Virus record (IMG/VR): IMGVR_UViG_3300030061_002112
Coordinates: 1-40,905 of that record
Reading direction: 5' to 3' (one strand)
DNA from: a virus
Length of the DNA: 40,905 nt
How positions within the stretch are numbered: the stretch's first letter is position 1; each line of letters starts with the position of its first letter. Below the pieces are notes generated by a model. The model saw only the letters and a program-made list of their open reading frames with translations, searched no databases and was not told where the DNA came from. Shown piece after piece: positions 8,796-16,177 of the stretch. The position numbers and the translations under genes are program-made.

Positions 8796-9797
8796 ATGGC
8801 TTCAACATATTCAAGTTCACTAAACCTAGAACTTCAAGCTAGTGGAGAAAACTCAGGAACATGGGGAACAATAACAAATAACAATTTACAAAAGCTGGAA
8901 TCAGCTATTAAAGGATATGTATCAGTTGCCGTTGCAAGCACTACTGACTCTTTAACTGCATCTGATGGTTCAACAACAGATGAACAAAGTAATGCAATAA
9001 TTAAATTAACAGGAACACTTACTGGTAATACAACCATGCAGTGTGAAGCTGTAGAATCGTGGTACATTGTTGATAATGCAACAACAATGGGAACATATAC
9101 ATTAGGATTTAAACCAGCAGGTGGAACAGCAACAAACCTTGTCGCTAGTTCTAAACACCTACTTTACTCTGATGGCTCTACAATGTTTGATGTATTAGAA
9201 GATGCAGGTAACATAAAAGCAAACGGAACATTAACAGTATCAGGTAACACATCTCTTGATGGTGGTAGTTTTATATTTAATGAATCATCAGCAGATTTAG
9301 ATTTTAGAATTGAAGGAAACGGAGATGCTAACTTATTTTTTACTGATGCAGGAAATGATCGTGTAGGAATTAAAACAGGTTCACCTTCAACAGAGTTACA
9401 CGTTGTAGGTGGAGTTAAAGCAACAGGTAGTATTGATTTTGATGGTGGTGGATTTGTATTTAATGAATCCCACGCTGCAGTTGATTTTAGAATAGAAACA
9501 GATACTTTAACACACGCTTTCTTTGCTGATGGTTCTGCTGATAAAATTGGTTTTGGTACATCTACACCCGCAGATGCAAGTGTAGAAATTAATCAAGCTA
9601 ATTCTTCTGGTGCGATTGCATGTTTATCATTAGATCAAGATGATGAAGATCAAGAATTTATTAAATTTGATGGTACAACTGCTTCTGATCAAACAAAAAG
9701 TTTAACAACAGATACAAGTGTAGGATCATTAACAGGACATATCCGTGTCAATATTAATGGGACAGATTTTTGGATACCTTACTACGCAACTAATTAG
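8796..9797 (+). CDS. Tail-fibre protein with duplicated 'DGGSFIFNES' modules
   Basis: A 333-aa fibre. The N-terminal 'SSSLNLELQASGENSGTWG' and 'TNNNLQKLESAIKGY' opens a common marine phage fibre type. The middle carries two copies of one module: 'LDGGSFIFNESSADLDFRIE' then 'FDGGGFVFNESHAAVDFRIE'. The same module occurs once in the 3056 fibre. The C-terminus 'GHIRVNINGTDFWIPYYATN' is a compact, well-conserved end in this protein class. It has no S74 domain. AAGGAGGATAA precedes the ATG. Role as a fibre or side appendage is inferred from repeat type and location. Confidence 0.65.
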   Translation: MASTYSSSLNLELQASGENSGTWGTITNNNLQKLESAIKGYVSVAVASTTDSLTASDGSTTDEQSNAIIKLTGTLTGNTTMQCEAVESWYIVDNATTMGTYTLGFKPAGGTATNLVASSKHLLYSDGSTMFDVLEDAGNIKANGTLTVSGNTSLDGGSFIFNESSADLDFRIEGNGDANLFFTDAGNDRVGIKTGSPSTELHVVGGVKATGSIDFDGGGFVFNESHAAVDFRIETDTLTHAFFADGSADKIGFGTSTPADASVEINQANSSGAIACLSLDQDDEDQEFIKFDGTTASDQTKSLTTDTSVGSLTGHIRVNINGTDFWIPYYATN

Positions 9798-9805
9798 GAG
9801 CTTAT

Positions 9806-11683
9806 ATGCCGTTAACTAAACTGCAAGTAGCACCTGGTATAGATAAACAAAATACCGAATATGGTGCAGAAGGCAAATGGGTAGATAGTGATAATGTACG
9901 TTTTCGTTATGGACAACCTGAAAAAATTGGTGGTTGGGAAAAAGTTTCAAACGACGCGCTCCTTGGCGCAACTCGCGCTATACTTACATGGTCCAGCAAT
10001 GCCGGCGTTAACTACGCTATGTACGGAACTAATAAAAAACTTTATGCATATTCTGAAGGAAGTTACGCAGATATAACACCGACGCGTGGAACAGGAAGCA
10101 TAACACAATTTGCAACGACCTCAGGATCAACAACTGTTACAGTTACAGATGCATCACACGGCGCATTAATTGGTGATCATGTTACTATTTCAAGTGTTAG
10201 TGGAGCTATTGGTGGAATTACGCAAGCCAATCTTCAAAACGAATTTGAAATATTAACAGCAGTTGATGCTAATACTTACACAATTGAATCACCAGCTGCA
10301 GCGTCATCTTCAGCAACAGGTGCAACAGCAACCGCAACTTATCAAATAAACTCAGGACCAGCTACATCAATTTATGGATATGGATGGGGTGCTAGTGTGT
10401 GGGATTCAACAGGTGATACCGATAAAGGTACATGGAATGTTACGCGTGAAGGATTAACAGGTCCACAAGAAGTAAAATTATCAGCAGAAAACTGGGCACT
10501 TGATAACTGGGGTGAAGATGTATTGGCACAAAAATTTGATGGTAGTTTATATTATTGGGATACATCATCAGGATTATCTAGTAATGTGGCGGCAAGAACA
10601 AATGTTTCTAACGCACCAACTAAATCTCGTTTTATGTTAGTATCAGGTGATGATCGTCATGTAATATGTTTTGGCACTGAAACAACAATAGGCACAACTA
10701 CAACACAAGATAATATGTTTATTCGTTGGTCAGATCAAGAAGACACAAATACATGGACACCAACTGCAACTAACACTGCTGGATCACAAAGACTTACTGC
10801 AGGAAATAAAATAAGCTCTGCTGTTAGATCTAGAGGTGCTATTCTTATTTGGACTGATACAGCATTATATCAAATGCAATTTATTGGTCCACCTTTTACT
10901 TTTGGATTTAAACAACTAGGTGATAACTGTGGCGCAGTAGGAAGTGATGCTGCCATTGATGTTAGTGGTATGACTTACTGGATGGGTAATGATTCATTCT
11001 TTACTTTTGATGGTGCAGTTAAAAAAATACCATGCAGTGTGCAAGATTATGTGTTTGATGATATAAATAAAAACGCTTTAAATGAGGTTTTTTGTTCCTC
11101 AAATTCAGATTTTAATGAAATTATATGGTTTTATCCATCAGCAGATTCATTACAAATAGATCGTCATGTGACTTATAATTATGCAGAAAATTTATGGTGC
11201 ACTGGATCATTATCTCGAAGCACGTGGGCTGATCGCGGTGTTTATCCAAATCCATACGCAACTGAGTTTGATTCAAGTGATACAACATCTACAATTTCAA
11301 CTATCTATGGTAATAAATCTGGACGTACTTTTGTTTATGCACACGAAGAAGGTGTTAATGACGCAGGTTCAGCAATGACAGCATACATTGAATCAGGTGA
11401 TATTGATCTTGGTGAAGGAGATAATTTATTATCTATCTCACGTTTTATACCTGATTTTAAAAATCAAGTTGGGAATGTTGATATAACAGTTAAGTCAAGA
11501 TCTTACCCAGCAACAACACAAACAACACACGGACCATTCGCAATTGCAACAACAACAGAAAAACAAGATACACGCATACGAGGAAGACAGCTTGCACTTC
11601 GTGTATCAAGTGATGCTATTGATGATAAATGGCGTTACGGCACAATGCGTTTTGATGGTAAACCTGACGGAATGAGAGGATAA
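9806..11683 (+). CDS. Large tail protein, nozzle/stabilisation (gp10-like) candidate
   Basis: A 625-aa protein beginning 'LTKLQVAPGIDKQNTEYG' and 'KWVDSDNVRFRYGQPEKIGG', a recognisable start for the long tail component of marine podoviruses, comparable to the P22 gp10 or nozzle class. Repeated blade-like patterns follow (YAMYGTNKKLYAYSEG, 'DRHVICFGTETTIG', 'GAILIWTDTALYQMQF'), suggesting a beta-propeller. An inserted Thr/Ser-rich domain (about residues 95-185, 'TVTVTDASHGALIGD') resembles an Ig-like insertion. The C-terminus ends in 'RGRQLALRVSSDAIDDKWR'. Together with the adaptor at 79 it would form the short tail. The functional label is by analogy. Confidence 0.6.
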   Translation: MPLTKLQVAPGIDKQNTEYGAEGKWVDSDNVRFRYGQPEKIGGWEKVSNDALLGATRAILTWSSNAGVNYAMYGTNKKLYAYSEGSYADITPTRGTGSITQFATTSGSTTVTVTDASHGALIGDHVTISSVSGAIGGITQANLQNEFEILTAVDANTYTIESPAAASSSATGATATATYQINSGPATSIYGYGWGASVWDSTGDTDKGTWNVTREGLTGPQEVKLSAENWALDNWGEDVLAQKFDGSLYYWDTSSGLSSNVAARTNVSNAPTKSRFMLVSGDDRHVICFGTETTIGTTTTQDNMFIRWSDQEDTNTWTPTATNTAGSQRLTAGNKISSAVRSRGAILIWTDTALYQMQFIGPPFTFGFKQLGDNCGAVGSDAAIDVSGMTYWMGNDSFFTFDGAVKKIPCSVQDYVFDDINKNALNEVFCSSNSDFNEIIWFYPSADSLQIDRHVTYNYAENLWCTGSLSRSTWADRGVYPNPYATEFDSSDTTSTISTIYGNKSGRTFVYAHEEGVNDAGSAMTAYIESGDIDLGEGDNLLSISRFIPDFKNQVGNVDITVKSRSYPATTQTTHGPFAIATTTEKQDTRIRGRQLALRVSSDAIDDKWRYGTMRFDGKPDGMRG

Positions 11684-11684
11684 C

Positions 11685-11855
11685 ATGGCAAAAATAATAG
11701 TACCACTATTACCACACGCAACAGAAGAATATGATCAATCACAAATGGCACAATTAATTCAAACACTAGAGCAATTAATCTTTGCTCTTAATAACACATA
11801 CACTTCAGAACCACTTAGAAATGATGATGAAGCAGTATCATGGTTTTTAGGATAA
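11685..11855 (+). CDS. Small protein between nozzle-like and decoration-like genes
   Basis: A 56-aa frame starting 1 nt after the previous stop (TAACATGG) and ending directly before the next ATG (TAAATGG). It reads AKIIVPLLPHATEEYDQSQ at the start, then an amphipathic helix (MAQLIQTLEQLIFALNNTY), and ends with VSWFLG. Exact fit between neighbours, an AGAGGA ribosome site and balanced composition support a real gene. The helix suggests a structural bundle component or assembly aid; function unknown. Confidence 0.75.
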   Translation: MAKIIVPLLPHATEEYDQSQMAQLIQTLEQLIFALNNTYTSEPLRNDDEAVSWFLG

Positions 11856-12230
11856 ATGGCAAACGTATATACAAATTATAAAGCAGTTTTATCTAACAGT
11901 GCACTGACTACACTTTATACAGTGCCCTCAGAGACTACAGCTATTGTGAAATCAATTCGTGTATCTAACGTAGACGCTCAAAATGATTGTAAAATATCTA
12001 TTTATCTAGTAGATAGTAGCAGTGTTAGTTATAACTTACAAACTGATAGAACAGTGCAAAGTTTAACTACAGAGGAATTATTAGCTGCTGGAAGCTTAGA
12101 TCAAGATTCAGCAGATTCTTCCGTTGGTTCACCTTGTCCTTTGGTGGCTAAAGAGTCAGAGGCAATTAAAGTACAAGCGGAAAATGGTGGTGATTTACAT
12201 GTCATTTTAAGTGTTTTGGAGATAAGTTAA
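11856..12230 (+). CDS. Small beta-rich virion protein, possible paralogue of the 2707 gene
   Basis: A 124-aa protein of a type common in marine phages: 'NVYTNYKAVLSNSALTTLYT', 'VPSETTAIVKSIRVSNVD' and a terminal strand 'LHVILSVLEIS'. It contains no enzymatic motif. The likely fold is a beta sandwich used as a decoration or tail-collar protein. It starts directly at the stop of the preceding small gene, and AGGATAA serves as the ribosome site. Similarity in layout to the 115-aa product at 2707 suggests duplication. Confidence 0.6.
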   Translation: MANVYTNYKAVLSNSALTTLYTVPSETTAIVKSIRVSNVDAQNDCKISIYLVDSSSVSYNLQTDRTVQSLTTEELLAAGSLDQDSADSSVGSPCPLVAKESEAIKVQAENGGDLHVILSVLEIS

Positions 12231-12251
12231 TTATTGCAATGAGGAGAAAAA

Positions 12252-12485
12252 ATGGCTATAAATGATAATATTACCGTGATGGCAGGAAAAACAATACCTA
12301 CTGCTGTCGATGTAGAAACTAAATCTACTATCAAACACGCTACCACAGGGAAGGTTTATGCTAGTGAATCAGAAGCAGAATCCGATGTCAACGACCCTGC
12401 AACCAGCACAAAAAAAGAAGATATAAAAAGAGATGTTTCAATTTCAGTTAATAAATTACCAGACATCTTAGGAGGAAGTTCATAA
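12252..12485 (+). CDS. Small protein of unknown function
   Basis: A 77-aa protein with a good GAGGAG ribosome site. It reads AINDNITVMAGKTIPTAVD, then 'STIKHATTGKVYASESEAE', a Lys/Asp stretch 'TKKEDIKRDVSISVNKLPD' and a Gly/Ser tail. 'HATTGKVYASESEAESDV' resembles a short conserved marine phage segment of unknown role. Its stop overlaps the next ATG (CATAATGG), so it is coupled to the 409-aa gene and probably belongs to the virion set. Confidence 0.55.
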   Translation: MAINDNITVMAGKTIPTAVDVETKSTIKHATTGKVYASESEAESDVNDPATSTKKEDIKRDVSISVNKLPDILGGSS

Positions 12486-13714
12486 TGGCAGAAAGAGATA
12501 CTAGGTTTGGCGGTAATTTAGAAAGAGCCAATATTGGAATTAGAAGTTTACCAGAAAGAAATCTTATAGAAGACAGGATGAATTATGGCTACGGTCAAAT
12601 GATGAATCCTCAAGGAGGTGCTAGAGATACAAGATATATAGATGATGATAGTTATGTTAATCCTAATGTGTTTTCACGTCAAATGGCTGTGGAAGGATTT
12701 CCTAATGCTCCAAGAGAAATAGCAAATCAATCTAATTTTGGTGGACCATTTAGTTCTCCTGCTAATTTAAGAGAAAGTATTAATTATATAAACGCAATAA
12801 AAAATAATCGTTTTAGGTCCGATAATACCAGTTTAATAGATCCTATGTATAGAGATTTATATCCAGAACTATTTGACGTTAACCCATCCATGGCTGACTT
12901 ATACAAAAGTAAAGAAGAACAAATGGAAGATGCTGGACCTTTTGAAGCATTACAAATGGACAGATACGCAAGAGAAAATCCATTTTTACAAATGTTAGGA
13001 GGAACACAAACAACAGATGTTACTCATCCAAGAGGAAATGTTACAACGACAGAAGAAATGGTTGACCCAGGAGTTTATGCTATGAGCCCAGCTAAACTAA
13101 GTTATATGTATGGCGCTTCTACTGATGCTCCTATGACAACTAGACCAAATCAATTTTATCCTGATGAAAAATATTTACCTTCACCATACACCCCACCTTC
13201 AGATAGACAACCAGGATTAGATTATACTGCTCCAGCGTTACCGCCAGGTCCAGCGTTACCGCCAGGAAATATAGGATTTGATCGTTCACCTAATCCTCAA
13301 GCGTTACCGCCAGGAAATATAGGATTTGATCGTTCACCTAATCCTCAAGCGTTACCTCCTGAAAATATAGGAATGGATCGTGATCCATTTTTGTCATCAA
13401 TTCCAGAAAATATAGGCGTGGACCGTGGACCTCTCGCACCGGAAGGAGGTGGTCCTAATATGTTAGAAAAACTAGCACCATTTCTTCCACTAATGCCAGC
13501 AATGCCTTACTTGTCAAAAGGAATGGCTAAAAAAGCTTTAGATCTTTTTTCACAAGATGATATATATCAAGATCCAATTATGGACATGGCAAACATGGAA
13601 CAACCAACCACTGAAATGTCTAATCTTGAAAATTTTGATTATTATCATTATCGAAGCAATGGTTATACACATGATGAAACTATACAAATTTTAAAAGAAC
13701 AAGGCTTAGCTTAA
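12485..13714 (+). CDS. Pro-rich structural/internal protein with 16-residue tandem repeat
   Basis: A 409-aa Asn/Pro/Met-rich protein. Residues 1-235 are polar with scattered 'DRYARENPF' and 'PDEKYLPSPYTPPSD' type segments. Residues about 250-310 contain tandem copies of 'ALPPGNIGFDRSPNPQ', two of them identical at DNA level, plus degenerate copies ('ALPPENIGMDRDP', 'SIPENIGVDRGP'). A short hydrophobic helical segment follows (MLEKLAPFLPLMPAMPYL), then an acidic C-terminus. It is coupled on both sides by start/stop overlaps. It sits at the border of fibre and internal-protein genes; scaffold, linker or ejected protein are all possible. Confidence 0.5.
   Translation: MAERDTRFGGNLERANIGIRSLPERNLIEDRMNYGYGQMMNPQGGARDTRYIDDDSYVNPNVFSRQMAVEGFPNAPREIANQSNFGGPFSSPANLRESINYINAIKNNRFRSDNTSLIDPMYRDLYPELFDVNPSMADLYKSKEEQMEDAGPFEALQMDRYARENPFLQMLGGTQTTDVTHPRGNVTTTEEMVDPGVYAMSPAKLSYMYGASTDAPMTTRPNQFYPDEKYLPSPYTPPSDRQPGLDYTAPALPPGPALPPGNIGFDRSPNPQALPPGNIGFDRSPNPQALPPENIGMDRDPFLSSIPENIGVDRGPLAPEGGGPNMLEKLAPFLPLMPAMPYLSKGMAKKALDLFSQDDIYQDPIMDMANMEQPTTEMSNLENFDYYHYRSNGYTHDETIQILKEQGLA
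13253..13348 (+). repeat. Perfect 48-bp tandem duplication (two units)
   Basis: Units 13253-13300 and 13301-13348 are identical over 48 bp and encode the 16-residue unit ALPPGNIGFDRSPNPQ. A degenerate third unit follows from 13349 and an 18-nt partial copy precedes at about 13235. Length is a multiple of three, so copy number can change without frameshift. Confidence 0.95.
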
Positions 13715-14838
13715 TGGGATTTTTTGATAAGGCAATTAAGAACGTAATAAAAAGCCCACTAGGCAAAGCAGCTTTAGTTGGTGGTCTTTCCATGACTCCT
13801 TTTGGTAAAGCTGGAATTGCTAAGTTACTGCCACTTTTATCTAAAGGTGCAGCAATGCCATTGATAAGCAAACCACTTACAAGTGCAGCAACAAGTTACG
13901 GGTTAGCAAGATTAATGCGCGCACGTAATCCAGAGAAAGCAGCGCTTTATGGTGCATTGACAACACTTCCATTTTTATTTGCTGGTGCAAACAAAGAAGC
14001 ATTAGCGTTAGCTGAAAAAGGTTTTACAGGTGCTGGTGGAAAAAAAGCTAGTATGTTAGATGTACTTTTAAATAGAAGTGTAAGCACTCCAACTGTTAAA
14101 AGTATGGCAGGAAGTCTTGGACAATATGAAATACCTTTTACAATGGATGATATTAATCCTGCTTACGGAAATATACCAGATCCAATATCTGGTGTTACGG
14201 AAAGAGCAAATGTTTTAGCACAATTAAATGATCCTAGTATAACAGCACAAAGATTTGCTGATATACAAGGACCAGTGTTCCCGAAAACACTTGGTGAGTC
14301 AATGGGTGCTGGAGAAAACTTAAATTACTTTATGAAACCTCCATTAGGAGAAGGTGAATCAGAAGTAGCGAGAACAGGGATGGCAGCTTTATTACCTAAG
14401 ACAGATTTTAATGTATTAAATGCAATGGTACCAACTTTAGCTGGCGTCTATGGTGCAAGAGAAACTGACGCGCAAGCATGGAAAAGAATTAAAGCACAAA
14501 GAAAACAACAACTTGCCTTTATGTATGGTGTTGATCCAGAAGACATTGAAGGCGAAATGGATAACCCTTATTATAATATTACACCACCAGCATTAGATTT
14601 TAAATATGCAAACAAAGGTGGAATAATGAATCTTGATATGGGTGGTGATATTAGTGGACCAGGAACAGGTACATCTGATTCCATTAATGCTAAAGTATCA
14701 GACGGTGAGTTTATATTTACAAATAAAGCTGTAACAAATTTTGGTGGTGGCGATAGACAAAAAGGCGCACAGCGAATGTATGCGATGATGAATCAATTAG
14801 ATCCGCAGTCAGAAACACCACAGGAGGGAATGGTATAG
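13714..14838 (+). CDS. Internal virion protein candidate with hydrophobic N-terminal half
   Basis: A 374-aa protein. The first 120 residues are hydrophobic and Gly/Ala-rich (LGKAALVGGLSMTPFGKAG, 'AKLLPLLSKGAAMPLISKPL', 'ALYGALTTLPFLFAGANKEA'), compatible with a membrane-inserting ejection protein. The C-terminal part has 'NKGGIMNLDMGGDISGPGTG', then 'SDSINAKVSDGEFIFTNKAV', a module found near the end of many marine phage virion proteins. 'GGIM' recurs at the ends of the 18100 and 21453 products. It overlaps the preceding stop by one base (TAATGG). Ejection function is inferred from position and composition. Confidence 0.55.
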   Translation: MGFFDKAIKNVIKSPLGKAALVGGLSMTPFGKAGIAKLLPLLSKGAAMPLISKPLTSAATSYGLARLMRARNPEKAALYGALTTLPFLFAGANKEALALAEKGFTGAGGKKASMLDVLLNRSVSTPTVKSMAGSLGQYEIPFTMDDINPAYGNIPDPISGVTERANVLAQLNDPSITAQRFADIQGPVFPKTLGESMGAGENLNYFMKPPLGEGESEVARTGMAALLPKTDFNVLNAMVPTLAGVYGARETDAQAWKRIKAQRKQQLAFMYGVDPEDIEGEMDNPYYNITPPALDFKYANKGGIMNLDMGGDISGPGTGTSDSINAKVSDGEFIFTNKAVTNFGGGDRQKGAQRMYAMMNQLDPQSETPQEGMV

Positions 14839-14842
14839 ATAA

Positions 14843-15304
14843 ATGGATTGGAGATTTTTCGAAGAGAAAGATCTCTTTTGGATTCTAAAAGTATCAAAGG
14901 ATATGTATAAAGAATCTTACCTGGAGGAAAAGGGAGTTGAATTTAACGAAGATAAGGTTATAAAATACTTTAACTTCGCCGTTAAAAAACCAGATGGGTT
15001 TGCTATTATCGCAGAAGATAATGATAAACCAGTAGGATTTTTAATTAGTGACATCGCTGAGTATGGCGTTGGTCACCAAAAGATCGCGAGAAATTTGGAA
15101 CTGTACGTAGTTCCAGAAGCACGCGGTGGTACGGTTGGTTTGATGATGATGCGAAATTTTATCAAATGGGCAGAAATGAATGATGCCACAGAGATTGTTT
15201 TTGCACCAACAGCGAACAAACAACTAAATAAATTTGACGCTTTTGCAAAGCGCTTAGGAATGAAAGCAACGGCAAAAGTATACAAGAGGTTTAAACATGA
15301 GTGA
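14843..15304 (+). CDS. GNAT-type acetyltransferase in the virion operon
   Basis: A 153-aa protein with the GNAT layout: N-terminal helices (EKDLFWILKVSKDMYKES), a central beta strand (GFAIIAEDNDKPVGFLISDI), then motif A, 'LELYVVPEARGGTVGLMMMR', where the R-G-G-T-V-G loop would bind acetyl-CoA pyrophosphate. It ends with 'EIVFAPTANKQLNKFDAFAK' and 'RLGMKATAKVYKRF', the usual closing 'lG(F/M)...Y' strand. Such GNAT proteins occur between structural genes in several marine podoviruses. The substrate is unknown; a virion protein or an early host target are both possible. It overlaps the start of the next gene by 8 nt. Confidence 0.75.
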   Translation: MDWRFFEEKDLFWILKVSKDMYKESYLEEKGVEFNEDKVIKYFNFAVKKPDGFAIIAEDNDKPVGFLISDIAEYGVGHQKIARNLELYVVPEARGGTVGLMMMRNFIKWAEMNDATEIVFAPTANKQLNKFDAFAKRLGMKATAKVYKRFKHE

Positions 15305-16175
15305 TCTTTTTGGTAAAGGATATAGTACAGACGCTCCCAGTGGGACAACGTTTCAAACACAGTTTGCGCGTGAAGCACCAGCAATGGAGGCACGTCGTCT
15401 AGCTTTAATGGACGAAGCGGCGAAGTATTCTAGCCAAACACCACAAACTATTCCAACACAAGGCGTTGCAGAATTTGATCCAATGCAAACACAAGCATTT
15501 GATATGGCTCAAACAGGTATTGGTAAATTTGCACCTTATTTACAAGCTGCAGGAAATTATGTTACGCAATCGACACAGGCATATGACCCTACGTCTTATC
15601 AAGCATATATGAATCCATATCAAACTGAGGTTATAGGAGGAATAGAAGATCAATTTGCAAAATTACAAAACCAAGCTGCAGCAAGAGGAGTACAAACTGG
15701 ATCATTTGGTGGAGCAAGAGAAGGAATTCAAACTGCAGAACTTGGAGCACAACAAGCAAGAACAGTAGGACAAGCACAAGCACAAAATTATGGACAAGCA
15801 CAACAAGCCGCAAGGGGAGATTTTGAAAATCAAATGGCGCGTTATGCTGGAGCCGGTCAGCAATCTGCTCAATTAGGACAACAAATGCAAGGACAAATAC
15901 AACAAGACGTAGCATCTTCTATGGCTGCTGGATCTGTACAACAACAGCGACAGCAACAAATAATGGATGCAGGTTATAAGCAGCAAATACAACAAGCTGC
16001 TGAACCATACCAACGTTTAGGTTTTGTGTCTGACATTTATAGTAAAGTTCCTTCTACGCAGATGGCAACGACGATGGGAACATCACCAATGACTAATCCA
16101 CTAGCACAAGTTCTAGGTGGAGGAATCATGGGACTCGGCATGTATCAGGGCTATCAAAACGCAGCAGGAGGTTAA
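15297..16175 (+). CDS. Gln/Ala-rich internal virion protein candidate
   Basis: A 292-aa protein. Residues about 110-240 are a long Gln/Ala/Gly-rich helical region (AKLQNQAAARGVQTGSFGG, 'AQAQNYGQAQQAARGDF', 'GQQMQGQIQQDVASSM'), as in ejected helical proteins that form the internal core of short-tailed phages. The N-terminus is polar (SDLFGKGYSTDAPSG) and the C-terminus is Gly-rich and hydrophobic (AQVLGGGIMGLGMYQGYQNA). It overlaps the GNAT gene by 8 nt and lies 2 nt before the 640-aa gene. The role is inferred from composition and order. Confidence 0.6.
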   Translation: MSDLFGKGYSTDAPSGTTFQTQFAREAPAMEARRLALMDEAAKYSSQTPQTIPTQGVAEFDPMQTQAFDMAQTGIGKFAPYLQAAGNYVTQSTQAYDPTSYQAYMNPYQTEVIGGIEDQFAKLQNQAAARGVQTGSFGGAREGIQTAELGAQQARTVGQAQAQNYGQAQQAARGDFENQMARYAGAGQQSAQLGQQMQGQIQQDVASSMAAGSVQQQRQQQIMDAGYKQQIQQAAEPYQRLGFVSDIYSKVPSTQMATTMGTSPMTNPLAQVLGGGIMGLGMYQGYQNAAGG

Positions 16176-16177
16176 GC

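Noticed and set aside
15631-15915. Leu/Val-rich 94-aa frame on the - strand
   Set aside because: It mirrors the Gln/Ala-rich helical gene (CAA codons read as TTG) and has no ribosome site.
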